Shown piece by piece: positions 12,285 through 24,489 of a DNA stretch of 64,000 nt. The notes under the pieces are model-generated. The model did not search any database, was not told the DNA's origin, and saw nothing but the letters and a program-made list of their open reading frames with translations. Position 1 is the stretch's first letter, and every line of letters starts with the position of its first letter. This stretch comes from Armigeres subalbatus. Its lineage: Eukaryota; Arthropoda; Insecta; Diptera; Culicidae. The DNA lies in NCBI RefSeq assembly GCF_024139115.2, contig NC_085140.1:296885293-296949292 (forward strand). Reading direction: 5' to 3'. The translations under genes and the position numbers were made by a program.

Positions 12285-12510
12285 ACAAGGCGGTAAGACG
12301 CGCAAGATCATGCTGAGGGTGGCTGGGTTCGATTCCAGTGCCGGTCTAGGCAATTTTGGGCATAAAAGTATCATCGTGCTAGCCTCATGATATACGAATG
12401 CAAAATGGTAACCTAGCTTAGAAACCTCGCAGTCAATAACTGTGGAAATGCTTAATGAACACTAAGCTGCGAGGCGGCTCTGTCCCAGTGTGGGATGAAA
12501 TGCCAATAAG
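12285..12510 (+). mobile_element. tRNA-derived SINE
   Basis: A pol III B-box-like motif, GGTTCGATTCC, lies at about 12328. It is followed by a characteristic body ending in AAGCTGCGAGGCGGCTC and CCAGTGTGGGATG near 12465-12500. The 3' end abuts a reverse transcriptase fragment. Exact ends are not resolved, and the A box is weak. Confidence 0.65.
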
Positions 12511-12514
12511 AAGA

Positions 12515-13245
12515 GCTTTCAGAAGATGGAGTGTAGGCTTCCTCAGACTAAAGACGGAAGCTAAGCGGATCGGACTAGTCATCAACATGTCGAAGACGAA
12601 GTACATGATAGAAAGAGGTTCAAAAGAAGACAATGTGAGTCACTCACCACGAGTTTGCATCGGGGGTGACGAAATCGAGGTGGTAGAAGAATTTGTGTAC
12701 TTGGGCTCACTGGTGACTGCCGAAAATGACAGCAGAGAAATTCGGAGAGGCATAGTAGCTGGAAATTGTACGTACGTTGGACTCCGCATGACGCTCCGAT
12801 CGAATAGAGTTCGTCGCCGTACCACACTGAGTATCTATAAAACGCTCATTATACCAGTAGTCATCTACAGACATTAGAGCTAGACATGGACGATGCTCGT
12901 GGAGGACTTGGAGTTTTCGAAAGGAAAGTGCTGCTTACCATCTATGGTGGGGTGCAGATGGCGGACGGTACGTGGAGGAGGCGAATGAACCACGAGTTGC
13001 ATGAGCTGCTGGGAGAACTCTTCCATCATTCACACCGCGAAAATCGGACGACTGCGGTGGGCCAGGCACGTAGCCAGAATGTCGGTCAGTAACCCGGTGA
13101 AAATGGTTCTCGACAACGATCCAACGGGCGATCCAAAGGCGAGGTGCGCAGCGGGCAAGGTGGATCGATCAGGTAGAAGATGACTAGCGGACCCTCCGGA
13201 GACTACGTGGTTGGCGACGTGTAACCATGGACCAAGCCGAATAGA
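12515..13245 (+). pseudogene. RTE-like LINE reverse transcriptase, 3' fragment 1
   Basis: Encodes the C-terminal part of a non-LTR reverse transcriptase: LKTEAKRIGLVIN near 12555, VVEEFVYLGSLVTA near 12680, RRTTLSIYKTLI near 12817, then in shifted frames LGVFERKVL, RRRMNHEL and RWARHVARM. The catalytic FADD box is missing because the fragment starts after it. At least two frameshifts separate the blocks. The RTE assignment rests on resemblance to the family with the EFVYLGSL and WRRRMNHEL motifs; other insect LINE clades share parts of this. A second fragment follows at 13391. Confidence 0.75.
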
Positions 13246-13390
13246 GAAGACTCTGAATTTCTGTCTGTCTGAACCTTAGAGACTCCGAAACTACTTAACC
13301 GATCGGCATGAACATTTATATGCAGAGGTGTTTGGTGCCAGGGAAGGTTCTTATGATGGTTCGAGATACGAAGGGCAGGGATCGACACGA

Positions 13391-13900
13391 ATGGTACGAT
13401 TTTCACGAGGTCTGTCCAGTTATTTGGTTTCGCCGACGACATAGATATTATGGCACGTAACTTTGAGAGAATGGAGGAAGCCTACATCAGACCGAAAAAA
13501 GAACCTAAACGGATTGGACTAGTGATCAACACGTTGAAGACAAAGTTCAAGATAGGAACTGGCTCAAGAGAGGACAACGTAAGTCACCCACTATGAGTTT
13601 GTATCAGAGGTGACGAAATCGAGCTAATTGAAGATTTATTGTACTGGGGCTCAATACCAGCGATAAAGATACCAGCAGAGAAATTCGGAGACGCATCATG
13701 GCAAGAAACCGTACTACTTTGGACTTCATAAAACGTTCCAATTAAACAGAGTTCACCACCGTAATAAACTGACTATCTACAAAACGCTCATTAGACCAGT
13801 AGTTCTCTACGGACACGAGACCTGGAGAATGCTCGTGGAGGACCAACGCGCACTGTTGTGTACTATCTATGGTGAGGTGCAGATCAGCAAATCAAACCAG
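13391..13900 (+). pseudogene. RTE-like LINE reverse transcriptase, fragment 2
   Basis: A second, more diverged copy of the same domain. It keeps the FGFADDIDIM catalytic box near 13430, which fragment 1 lacks, then KRIGLVINTLKTK and a decayed EFVYLGSL region with a stop codon near 13596. It ends near 13900. The 140 bp between the fragments look like a LINE 3' tail. Two overlapping 3' portions in a row point to two separate insertions. Confidence 0.7.
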
Positions 13901-13904
13901 TAAA

Positions 13905-14559
13905 GTGATATCAGCTTCTAAACTTATACTCTTTCCTTCCTTTTTATACGAAAGCATGACAAAGATCGTGCGATTTATATTACGCTTTAAAATCCTCTTC
14001 TATTAAAAAAAAATCCTCCAGCCACCCGTATCTTAACGAAACTATCAAATCTATACTTTCGTCTTTAATTCTATCATGAAAATGTATGACTTGTACTATG
14101 TATGAAAAATATGAGCTTGGAAGATGATATAGGCATCCAAATATCATTATAAAACGGCAAGAGTAGATGCATAATATGCTAGGCGCTTCAAATTTTGTGA
14201 TCAACATGTATTGTACCGCTAATAAAAAAAATCTACTCCTCCGCTTATTTTTAACATACCTCTAGGAAAAAAGCTAAGTGGTGGATTGTGGCTATGAATG
14301 CTTTAATAGCACGTGCTATTTGTACTGCGGATACATTTTTCACATCTATGCAAGCTTTGGAAAATGATCACGAAAGTTGTCATTTTGTTGCCAGGCACAA
14401 TACTTTATGTGTCAGATGTCCATGTTTTTCATCACAGTAGCCCAACTTTCATACTTGAGAACAAGCAAACAAAAACAGTAAATTTTGCATTCAACCAAAC
14501 CCTTTTTGCAAACTCCGGGTTACTATGGTTGAATCGTGTTGGTCACAAACGCTGCATGG
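13905..14559. other. AT-rich spacer upstream of duplicon copy 2
   Basis: No gene or bounded element is supported. It borders directly on the start of visible homology to copy 1 at 14560. Confidence 0.6.
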
Positions 14560-15374
14560 GACAACAGTGTTCGAATTATGACTCATGTTCGAGATATGAC
14601 TCAAAGCAGTAAAAAAATCTGCAAACACAACGTGTACGCTAGCGTTTGAATAACGCAGGTGTAGTGTACATGGACGCGGCGACGAATTTTCAACTTTTTG
14701 TGCCCGCAGAGTTTCTAGAGACGCTACGAGGGCATCGAGCCTAAGACCGTCTAATGTACGGGGTTTTACAACATATTTTGACGACCTATTTAAGTGGTTT
14801 TATGGTAATATCTAATAAGATACCATAATTTCATTCTTACTGACCACCCTAATATTATTTGTATCATTTTTGTAGAATTCTGATTTAAAAAGTCCTTCAT
14901 TGAAACTGAGCTGAATGTATTAAGAAGCGATATTAAAACGTGTGTTACATTCCAAATAGGTCAACACAGAAGTTCCAAATAGGTCAACGGGCTGCATATA
15001 CCGAACAGCATACGTAATTCCGAGCAGCTATTTTGGGACATCAATTGTGTGAACCGCTACATGCTGCAGTCACCGCGGACACAAAACTGGCTATAGCTGG
15101 ATTGCCCATTCAAGATAATTTCTTAATACATTCAACCAATCTTCATCAGAGGCCCGCATTATCAATTGGAGTTATGTGAACACTTCCTAAATAGATCCGT
15201 CGATAACACGCTGCAGCACGTATGATGACAACCGTTTTCTAACTCAGAACACTTTCTAGACTACGTCGTTCGGCATTCCTGCCGTTGTCAACCAGATCTT
15301 TATTGCACTCCAAATTAGAGCAGACAAAATAAAAATTATATCAGTTCTCTTTCGACGGTTCTTCATCGTTTCAG

Positions 15375-16581
15375 CTATCGAACGGAATTGCATTCTTCCT
15401 CTGAAGCCGGATTGGTCGTTTTTTTCGCCACTGATCTTCAGCCTGGACGGAAAACTCATCGCGTCCGAAAGCGTCAGCGAGGAAGTGGAGGACATCACAC
15501 TGGCAGTCGGAGACGAGGTTCTGCTGTCCTGTGCTCCAAATTACTTCCGAGAGTTTTCATCCGAAAAAGTACTCAGGGCAACATGCAAAAAAGATAAAAC
15601 GCTGGGTAAGTTAAGTCACGAGATGATTGGTTGATTTATTAATTTATTTTATTTATTTTTTATTTTTCAGTCGTTGATGGTCAAGATAAGAACTTCGTAT
15701 CTGAGCTTTTTTGTGAGGCTCGTTCAATCGAGGAAATAATCGTTCCAGTTCGAGGATGTCCGAGCAATGCACGTTCCATCGAGTATGGCTACACGAATCC
15801 AGTGAACAGCAAATCATTCATCCTTGGTGAAGCTTGTTATGATGTTAAACGAGGACAGACTTTATTCGTACATACCAAGATCAGATCCGGAACTAACACA
15901 GTCGAAGCTCTTGCATTGAAAACTGCAAACAATGCTGACTACTTCCGACGAGAACATCCAACGTCTCGGTACAAGGTGGAGCTGAACAAAGCCCTCAACA
16001 TTAACGATCATGCGGAGCGTTTCAAAGGTGTGTTCGGCAATAAAAACATTCCAAAGATCGAAGCTCGCCGGTATATAAACGAAGACCTTCTAAGTCACAA
16101 ACAGTATCAATCGGTTCTAAAGTTGGCGTGGAACTATCAAATTGTTAAGGACGCATCAGTTCTGGATAACTTCGATAACCTGGTCGACGACATAGCCGGC
16201 CTGGATGCCAAGGAAGTAGAAATTTACACCGGTGCTCATGGAGTCCTCTCCCTCAAAGACAAAAACAATCACAGCGTGGATGTCTACCTAAAAGAAAATC
16301 GCTTTCCCGTTCCGAAGTTCCACTGGACTGTGGTACGGTCGGAAAGCAAAGCGGTGGCGTTTGCTGTCTTCAATAAGGCACAGCTAACGGATGCCGAGCG
16401 GGAGAAAGACACCTTCTGCACCAGTATATGTGATCAGTTGACGTGGATCAGCACGTTGCAGGAGAATAGTTCCTACAGTAATCCCGAGCTGGGTTACGTC
16501 CTGTGTTGCGATCTGAACGAGTTCCGTCGGACGATAAAGGAAATGCCTCCACTAAATGGCATAAAGGAGGTGCTGATGTAG
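15375..16581 (+). CDS. Secreted DNA/RNA non-specific endonuclease-like protein (insect family)
   Basis: Two exons are visible. Exon 1 (15375-15605) follows a TTTCAG acceptor; the intron is GTAAGT...TTTTCAG (15606-15670); exon 2 runs 15671-16581. Together they encode about 379 residues, close to the usual size for the insect family. The N-terminal part has IFSLDGKL and DEVLLSCAP, like the family's Cys-containing prodomain. The C-terminal part has VEIYTGAHG, FPVPKFHWTVV and FCTSICDQLTWIS, which match the VYTG, PVPK and CTDVCDxIxWI signatures of the Endonuclease_NS family. Such proteins are usually secreted nucleases of gut or saliva. No in-frame ATG exists between the stop at 15257 and the exon, so a 5' exon with the signal peptide must lie upstream; I could not place it. 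The catalytic region looks degenerate (see findings), so nuclease activity is not assured. Confidence 0.82.
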
Positions 16582-16701
16582 GGAAGCGGGTGACGAGCCC
16601 TTGCCTTCGGGATATGAAGGGTTCACCATCGGTCCATGTATCGGTGGGCGATCAACTAAACAAACAAAAGTGCTGGCATGTGATTTTAATTTTTATTATT
16701 T

Positions 16702-16707
16702 AATAAA
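16702..16707 (+). terminator. AATAAA polyadenylation signal
   Basis: Perfect AATAAA about 120 bp after the stop codon of the endonuclease-like gene. It is the first such signal downstream and is conserved in the other copy at 2128-2133. Confidence 0.7.
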
Positions 16708-17861
16708 TGAATGTGTAGGATGTGCTCTCTTAATGATTTAGATGAATGATTGAACAAGTACAATAGTATAAATAGCAATTAATGGATTGTAGTTTTGCAC
16801 CTCATCCGAAAACTCGACACTTACCATAGCCCCACCTAGAACTAAATTAGCCCCCCCTAGATTTTTTGTCACTTTGCATGAATATTGTACTTATCTAGCT
16901 CACTGATCATATATTGGCTTAACTGCCAGGAATGAGTTCTCTTCATTCACATCTCTCTCTTTCTCTACGAAACACTGAATCTATTTTAACAAGTTTTCGA
17001 ACTTCGAACAATCGTGATATCTTTCGATAGGAATGTTAAACACGAAAAATAGTACGCTCCCTTGATTCTCCAGCGCCAGATATCATTACTTTAGGAAATT
17101 GAAGTATGAACAGTGGTTCCATGCTGATGCAATGCTGATTGAATAAATAATAGAAGCAAAAGACTTAGAAAACAAATAAAGTTTCTAAAATTTTGATTGG
17201 ATAAAGAAAGTTCTAATGGTATACTGAACTGTCTGTATGGTCTTTATATTGACACAGCATAAATTGTTAGACAAATTGTTTAAGAAACACAGAATGCTCA
17301 GCTTATCGGCATATTTCTTAAAAATCCTGATTTAAAATTGTTTTTTTCAGCAAGTATTTAATCTTTAAATATTTCAAGGTTTTCACAGAGTTTTGCGAGT
17401 ATATTTAATTAAACCTAGCATGTTCATAGTTTTTGAAGATGCATGGCCTTTCTGAAACAATTATCAAAAAAAATCCTTCCGAGAGAGTGAGAGCCAAATA
17501 CTACGTATCATATGTCTGTATCGATCCAGATATTTTGAAAGTATTCCTTTCTGTAGCTTTGAATGGTAATTTGTTGGATTTTTCTGCTATTTCCATAAAA
17601 TCAATTATGAGATTCCAGAAAGGCAAAATCTTGAATTTACAAGATGAGGTATCAAAAATTCAATGTGAAAGTAATTGAAATTCTTTCGGATGGATAAAAC
17701 TCCACAGGCGTCTTACTATAAGCTCATACGTCTTTTTAATCGCATAAAGGTTTTCTGGAATCTAACGACAGAAAATTCGTCACTCATACTCAACCTCCTG
17801 TGAAATGATGGTTCTGAGACGAACCGACAATGCGCCTTTCCAATCACACGCAAACTCAGAA

Positions 17862-18763
17862 TTTTGAAGGAAAATTACTTTTGTCTACTCTGACATCAAC
17901 GTCGGATGATTTGCCATCCATGGAGAAAAATACTTCTGCAGCGTCGCCAAGCGATTATGATTTGCATTTTGGAGTATGTTCGTCTCGGCTCAACCTCCTC
18001 TAGTGTATATGAGAAAAACCGATTTGTTTTCAATAATGTTCCTTTCCAATTACAAACAGAAATAACATCTGAATTTTGAAAGAAAATATCACTTGACTGC
18101 TACTGACGCCAAAGCATCTGCAGCGTTGCTCTCCGACGAGCGTTTTTGATTCTGATACTGACGGAAACTTCCTTCAGTGCCGCGAGAATGCAACCGACGC
18201 TTTTGTTTGCTATCAACCCTTACTTTTCATAAAATGCTCGACCTGACAAGAGTCTGCTGCTGTCCGACGGCCACTTGATGATTTTCCGATAAGACGCTAA
18301 GAATAAAAGTTCAGCACCGCCACTGATATCCCGAAACCGCAATCGACGCCTAAGAAGTACAGATTTTCATTTCACAAAGCGCCTGTCTAATCACTGATAG
18401 AAGCGAAACAAAAGTTTGAGCATCACGTGGATATTTCTCTTGAGTACTGCTACTTTCGGTGACGGCCAGCGCATTCTAATCCAATCTTAAAGAGTTCGTC
18501 GATCGATTGATACCAAAATCTCGAAAATCTTTACTTTTTGTAAAGGTCTCAAATTTGAATATGCAGAATTACCTCCCTATCTTCCCAAAGGATGTAATCC
18601 TTCGTCAAAAATTAGCCCCCCTAGATTTTTTTGTTAGTTACGCTAATGGTTATAGTATTAGGAGCATACAATAGATTAAAATATGCATATTTCCTACAGT
18701 TATTTTTTTCTACCAAGTTAGTTTGTTTAGTAGGCGTGTATAACACTTTACGGAGCCACGGTT
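17862..18763. other. Spacer with dispersed-repeat fragments
   Basis: No gene is seen. CAACCTCCTCTAGTGTATATGAG and following bases echo the GGTTCTGAGACGAACCG repeat motif at 3190 and 17815. A CCCCCCTAGATTTTTT motif at 18610 also occurs at 2278 and 16853 inside the duplicons. Confidence 0.5.
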
Positions 18764-19315
18764 CTTTTTGCCTTTCTCGTACACCAAAGTTGTACCGAAA
18801 GGCTATAGGATTACTTTAAAAATGAACTTTTGATTGAAGGCCCGAATATCCATAGTGTTGTATACCGATCTACTCAGCTCGACGAACCGAGGTGATGTTT
18901 ATTTGTGTGTATGTATGTGTGTGTATGTGTGTGTATGTGTGTGTGTATGTGTGAATGTGTACAAATTTTGTAAAACACTTTTTGGAACTTAGCATTATGT
19001 ACCCGATTTACTCGCAACACGATGCATTCGACAGGGAATGCGGTCCATTATTTGCTATTAGAAATTAGCACGATCAAAAATTGCATTTCAGAATTATTGA
19101 AAAATATTTTTTTTCCTTGAAAAAAAAAAATTCAAAATCGAAAAAAAATTCTTTTCAAAAGTGGTGGCAATGCATAGTAATTAATGCAAAAACATGCAAA
19201 ATGCGATATGTACCCCTAAAAAGCTTTTTTGGCCTTTCTTAAGCGATTTTTTTCAATACATTTTACGATGCACGAGAGAGGCATCATCTCCGTTAGGTGA
19301 TTAATTTGGGTTTTA
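18764..19315 (-). mobile_element. Interspersed repeat family X, copy 1 (about 550 bp)
   Basis: Starts TTTTTGCCTTTCTCGTA and ends at TGATTAATTTGGGTTTTA. In reverse complement it aligns along its length with 43425-43990. Diagnostic internal motifs are CAGCTCGACGAACCGAGGTGATG, a GTGTATGTGTGT tract at 18900-18957, and ATGCATAGTAATTAATGC. Other copies or fragments lie at 20925-21000, 34400-34710, 39335-39612 with 41388-41411, and 43141-43320. No coding capacity; class unknown. Confidence 0.8.
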
Positions 19316-19698
19316 TATGTACAATCGATATCATCTTATTGTGCAATTAGTAAGAGAGGAATATAAGCCAACGTACTCGTGGTGACTCGAGGTTAGGTTT
19401 ACAATGTTGAAGGATGGACGGGACTTAGAATTTGAGATCAGGGAATAGACGATGTGGCGTGTTGTCGTTCTCGAGGATCGATTCGACTGGGAACAACTTC
19501 CGGATGGCCAGAGTCAGGGAGCTCTGCAGAACAGAAAGGCAAAGGCAACATACAAAAAAAACTTTGAAGAAAGAAAGAAACAAAAAAATAGATCTCGATG
19601 TCCGAAACAAAGAAGAACACAAAGAAAACCATAAATGGTCTGCATATGGACCATAAGGGTATCCAAAAGTAGCTCTCTGAAGGTGTCATTTTCTGAGC

Positions 19699-20212
19699 AG
19701 AACTAATCTTCGTGATCGATGAGACGAGCTCGGTGGTTTAGTGGCTACCGCTTCTGCCTTATAAGCAGGAGGTCGTGGGTTCAATCCCAGGCTTGTCCCT
19801 TTCCTACTTTGTATTTCTATCTTAGTACTTTCTGTGTTTCACGTAATACCAAAACGATTCCTACTGTTATAACCTTCCACGCAATCCAAAAACCTCCCGT
19901 GGCACCTATGAGAGGTCGTAGAGTTCTCTGCATCTTTCTTAAGTAGGTGTCCAACAAACCATCCTTCCCCTTCCTCAGCATTCGCAAGGACGTGGCCAGG
20001 ACATATCTCGACTATTGGAGAGTGCATTGCTTCCATTGCATTGCTTCCATTGCATTGCTAACATCTTCCGAGTTAGTGATTAGTCCCAAATCAATATCTG
20101 TGGTAACGGATGAAAAGTGATGCTACTCTCATACAATAGTCTTGGCTTGTACCACCTAAGAATTTGTGCGAACTGCTATATGCTAATGCTAGAACTAATC
20201 TACGTGATCGAT
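19699..20212 (+). mobile_element. tRNA-derived SINE with 22-bp target duplication
   Basis: The element proper is 19721-20190. It is flanked by a 22-bp direct repeat starting AGAACTAATC (19699-19720 and 20191-20212) with one mismatch, typical of LINE-mediated insertion. Bases 19723-19797 form a tRNA-like head: acceptor stem GACGAGC with GCTTGTC, A box GGTTTAGTGGCTACC, anticodon stem closing a CTTATAA loop (apparent UAU anticodon), and T arm TGGGTTCAATCCCA. The body contains GCAAGGACGTGGCC, shared with a SINE-like segment near 45690. Confidence 0.88.
19723..19797 (+). ncRNA. tRNA-like head of the SINE (apparent UAU anticodon)
   Basis: Folds as a complete cloverleaf by eye, with internal A and B promoter boxes. 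Because it sits inside a target-duplication-flanked SINE it is better read as a retroposed promoter head than as a functional tRNA gene. Confidence 0.6.
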
Positions 20213-22240
20213 GTCATCATAACCGGCTCCGCACATAAATAAGTTGCTATCATCAAAGCTTAATCTGTACAGATGTGCGTTTAGTGAATAGTGATTGTAT
20301 ATAAGCCTCGACATCACACGAATAAAGCATCTACTAAAATCCTCGCCTCTGCACCAAACTCGTGCAAAAACTTTAGGAATTATGGAAAATAGCCGCCGTC
20401 CAAGTTTTTTGTGGGTCCGATTCCTTTGCTAACTTTGAAGAGTACTCTATGGTTTGACGCTGAAAAATGTATACACGGTACAAGGTTTTGATTGTAATAT
20501 GGTCGAGATTCAGCGAATCCACACCAAGCACCATTTCGATTGATTTGTGATATTTTGTTCGTAGAAAAATAACGTAAATTAATTCATTTTAATTCATTCG
20601 TACATTTGTTGATACGATTTGTCATAAAGTGGATCTGCTATACGAAAACTTGCGCAAGTAAAAGGATAATTCATTGGCGTTTGGTGCAATCTGGCAGAAC
20701 CCCGACCATATAGACTTTCAAAAGATTTGACAGCCGTCTAGGAATAATTTATAATGAGCATCAGACGATGGAAACCATATTTGTATACCAATGGATGCAT
20801 ATAGGCATGAGCTAACAACTAGTGGAGATATTTGTTTTATTTTAGCTATTGGAAATTTTTTTTTTCCAATTTTGTTAAGCGTTGATTTTATGCCGTTTCG
20901 AAAAAGGTGGTCGGTTGTGGGCACCCTAAAAAACCCACTCAAAATGAAAAACCCAGATTAATCCACCTAGCGGTGATGATGCCTTTCTCGATCATCATAA
21001 AATATATCGCGAAAAGTTAGAGAAGTCAGAACAGCAATTAATTGGGATAGATCCCATTATTTCCATCATATCGTTTTTTATATTTTTTATGATGATTAAA
21101 GATAGAAAACGTACTTTTCAAGATTTTTGTTCCTAGCGGCTTCTTGTAATATAATAAGCGAATTACTATGTCTGGTTACTCCAATACCTTTTCCGAGCTA
21201 AAGCTATCAGCTAAATCTATCTATGTTGTGCATATGCATAAATCGAGTTTCAGACATATTAATTAATTTCTCCTCCGGGTGGCTTAATACCCGAAACATA
21301 GGAAATTAACTTTGAATGAACCAAAATAAGCGAAAGTTTCCATTCTTTAAAAAAAAATCTTGCACTTTATACCGCTTTATACTGCTTACCGCATCGCGTT
21401 AATAGTTTGTTTGGAAATTAGAACGGCAAAAAAAATTAAAAGTGAGATTTCTATCACTATTCATCATGTAAATATAAAACGCGATGCGGAATGCGGGGAC
21501 GCAACCAATCGAGCCCATCTTTTGTAGATTGTGGTCCTAAAACGATTCAGAAAACCTCGCAGTAAAATATTATGAAAGCCACGAAAATGTCCTGAGAGAA
21601 TATGTACCAGATCATAATTTTCAATTTCTGTGATGTAAACGATAAATTCGTTGATATTTCGATTTTATTTTATTTATATATTATTTTATATTTCGATTCA
21701 GTATGACTTAATTTTACTAGCGTCTAACGGAAACCTTGTTGTGCGAGCACGTGGCTGCTAAAACAAATCCCATTCCATTTTATGCAAACCGCAACTGGTG
21801 CTTATTTTATTCATATAAACATTAATCAAATAGATATATTCGAATGTTCCAACTTCCAACAAAGTGGCCATTTCATTGCAATAACTTAATCTTTTCAAAC
21901 ATTTCGACGAGAAATCTGTGATGCATTCAGCATACCTACTGAGTCTCAAACATTTTGATGAAGAATAATTGAATCACCAGAATGCTTAACCTGTTACACA
22001 TTGATCGCCTCGCTTTCAAGAAGCAAAAATGCCTGAGTGGCATACGACATAGGCTCTCACTCTGCGGACCATAGTTCGATTCTTCTCCAGATCCAATTTT
22101 TTTTCATTTTCCATTAATAACATGAACTTGAAAATTACAGTGTAAATTTAAATTAACCTATAACTTTGTGTTGTTTAACACGGAGGTTAATTTATTATTA
22201 CATCTAATTGAACGAAAATTTGCAGTTTTTGTTCGAACTG
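20213..22240. other. AT-rich spacer, no gene seen
   Basis: Contains a fragment of repeat family X at about 20930-21000 (CCCAGATTAATCCACCTAGCGG). A degenerate tRNA-like segment lies near 22030-22090 (GAGTGGCATACGAC and TAGTTCGATTCTTC), possibly a SINE remnant. Nothing else could be supported. Confidence 0.55.
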
Positions 22241-22259
22241 TGCTAGAAAGGTCGAGTAC

Positions 22260-22565
22260 TCATTTAATATGTTGTTAACATTTTTGACCAAAATGAGATT
22301 TTTATATATTCTCGTCCAATCTGGCAAAAAATACCAAAAAAAAATTTTGTTGAGGAATATATGAAAAAAAATCGTTTGTTTGAGAAACTACATATGTACT
22401 TTGAAGAGCAATTATGGAGTACTGCTTACAGTTTTCGCATTGGAAGTACCCCAGGGTTGTGAGATTTGCAAAAAAAACTGTTGATTTGTAACGAAGAAAT
22501 CGAAAGATTCGGTACCAATTTGTTCAAAAACAGTTTTTTTTACTTTCTCGAAATTATGTAAAATG
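22260..22565 (+). repeat. Dispersed repeat Y, copy 1
   Basis: Shares long blocks with 57244-57560 in the same orientation: AAAATGAGATTTTTATATATTCT, TTTGAAGAGCAATTATGGAGTACTG and CCAATTTGTTCAAAAACAGTTTTTT. Non-coding; ends not defined. Confidence 0.8.
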
Positions 22566-22569
22566 GATA

Positions 22570-23485
22570 TATGCAGTTTCTCAAATTATTAATTTGCTTT
22601 CCTTTTCTGTTATCGAAAATAGTTCGCTAATTTACAACATCAATTTCACAGTTTCAATATTGTCGATGTTTTCTCACTTAATTTTTATTGAAACTTGTAC
22701 CATATAATGTACATTAAAGTGATTCAAATTTTGACTTTTCTGTCCCCGGTGCTCAAACGATTGCATTTGCTATTTCAATAATCCTCCGAAATTTTTAACA
22801 AGTTTGGATGTAATTTAATTGTGCACAAGTCATTTAAATTTTGTATGAAAGTTATTGTGAAAACTGAAAATTTGGGTCATGCGAATAAGTGCAACATTCA
22901 ATCAAACTAACTGTTATTTATAATGGGAATAAATTTGTCGCTTGTAGAATTCATCTAATTTAATCGATAATAATGAATATTCATTTGTTGACAATATGTG
23001 TGTTTCCACATGGCCGGGGTTCTGGCAAATCGCACTGAGCGCCAATAAAAAATAACCCATTTTCCTACTCAAATTTTTGATAAGCAGATTTAATTGATCA
23101 CAAATCGTATGGATATCCCTCAACCTCATAACTGTAACAAATGTACGTAAAAATTGATATGGAATGATGTCCGTTTTATTTTTGCGAACGAAATACCACA
23201 AGTCAGTCAAAAAGCCGCTTGGTGCGATTTAGCTAAGCCCCGACCACATGTCGTTGAATTACCAACACTTTTTGCTGCATTTCTTTCAAATTGATATATC
23301 CAAGGGGTAGACAAAATTCAGAAAAATATTCGCCCTGCTTTATGCCGTATGAATAAAAATAATTCCATTGTTTAATCAGTGATATACTTAAAAACTTTTG
23401 ATGACTATTTATGGACTGAAAAATTAATTAAAAATGAAGATGATACAAATATGCGATTATGTATAAATGCAATAAAGCAATTTTC
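22570..23485. other. AT-rich spacer, no gene seen
   Basis: No supported features. The longest open frame (22914-23210, minus) has no recognisable domain. Confidence 0.5.
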
Positions 23486-23487
23486 AA

Positions 23488-23673
23488 TATAATATAATAT
23501 CATATAGTTATTTTGATTTGCTTTTTTTGTGTATTCCAAAAGACGAATTCGAGAACGTTTTTGTGGTATGGTAGAGTATGCTGTGTGAGTTTTTCTCCTA
23601 ATCTCCCACAGCATACGTCTCTTGGAATCAACAAAAAGCAAATCACAATAATTATGTTGTTATATTATATAGT
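23488..23673. mobile_element. Foldback MITE-like hairpin
   Basis: Imperfect inverted repeat. ATAGTTATTTTGATTTGC on the left pairs with GCAAATCACAATAATTA on the right. Inner pairs include GTATTCCAAAAGACG with CGTCTCTTGGAATC and GAGTATGCTGTG with CACAGCATAC. No coding capacity; target duplication not resolved in the AT-rich flank. Confidence 0.65.
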
Positions 23674-24489
23674 CGTTAAATCGATTGTTTAAATTCAAAA
23701 TCATTTTTAGATTTAAAATTAAATTTTATTCCATCATAACATTGTGAATATTTCCAGAAACTCACAAAACTGAATGAATTTACAAGCAGACAACGCAAGA
23801 AACATACAGGGGATGTCCAAAATAACTGGGATAGGCAAATTTTGGGCATAATTAGATGTGTTGTAACTATGTCAATTATTGTCCGATTTTGACAATTCAG
23901 GGATGCCTGAACTAGAAATTTAATGTAGTTTCACCATATGTCCATAGAACCGACCATGGTCATCGGATACCGGAGATATTCCGGGTTTTTCGAAGGTAGG
24001 TTCAGAACCGTGAATTTGTGGTGGGTATTAGGATAAGTTGTGGTTGAAAACAGAATAATATCAGTACTGCAAAACCTCTTTTTGCGCCCAAAACGGGGGA
24101 GCGTAAATGGAATCAGAGCGTAAAAAGAGGGAGCGTTATTTCGAATTTAGGGCGTAAAAAGAGGGAGCGTTATTTGGAATTTTGAGCGTAAAAAGAGGGA
24201 GCGCTATTTGGAATTTGGAGCGTAAAAAAAGTTTGCAATCTTTTAGGTAAGCAAAATTTGATATTTACCTCACTTTTAGTCTTAAGATGTGTCTTTTACC
24301 AATTTTGGTATTAGGGTCGTCCAAATTGTTTCCGTTGTCATGGTCGTCCAATTGTTTGAATGCTGAGGCCTTAAGATGTTCTTGGTACGCCAAAAAATCA
24401 ACAAGTCATGAGTGGTGCAGATCCTTGATAACGCACAGTAAGACGTTCATCATCGTTTTCACGTATTTAAAGTTTTACAAGAACCTCCT

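Larger units (their letters stand above)
14560..17861 (+). repeat. Segmental duplication, copy 2 (endonuclease duplicon)
   Basis: Direct repeat of 1-3247 carrying the intact gene. It is somewhat longer because of small insertions, for example an extra CAAATAGGTCAACA-type segment near 14955, extra bases near 16914 and about 25 bp near 17047. The final 550 bp (17315-17861) are identical to 2701-3247, while the preceding 400 bp show several differences. Confidence 0.93.

Noticed and set aside
12455..12514. Start of the 140-residue open frame as a true protein N-terminus
   Set aside because: The first 20 codons are SINE sequence; reverse transcriptase similarity begins near 12515.
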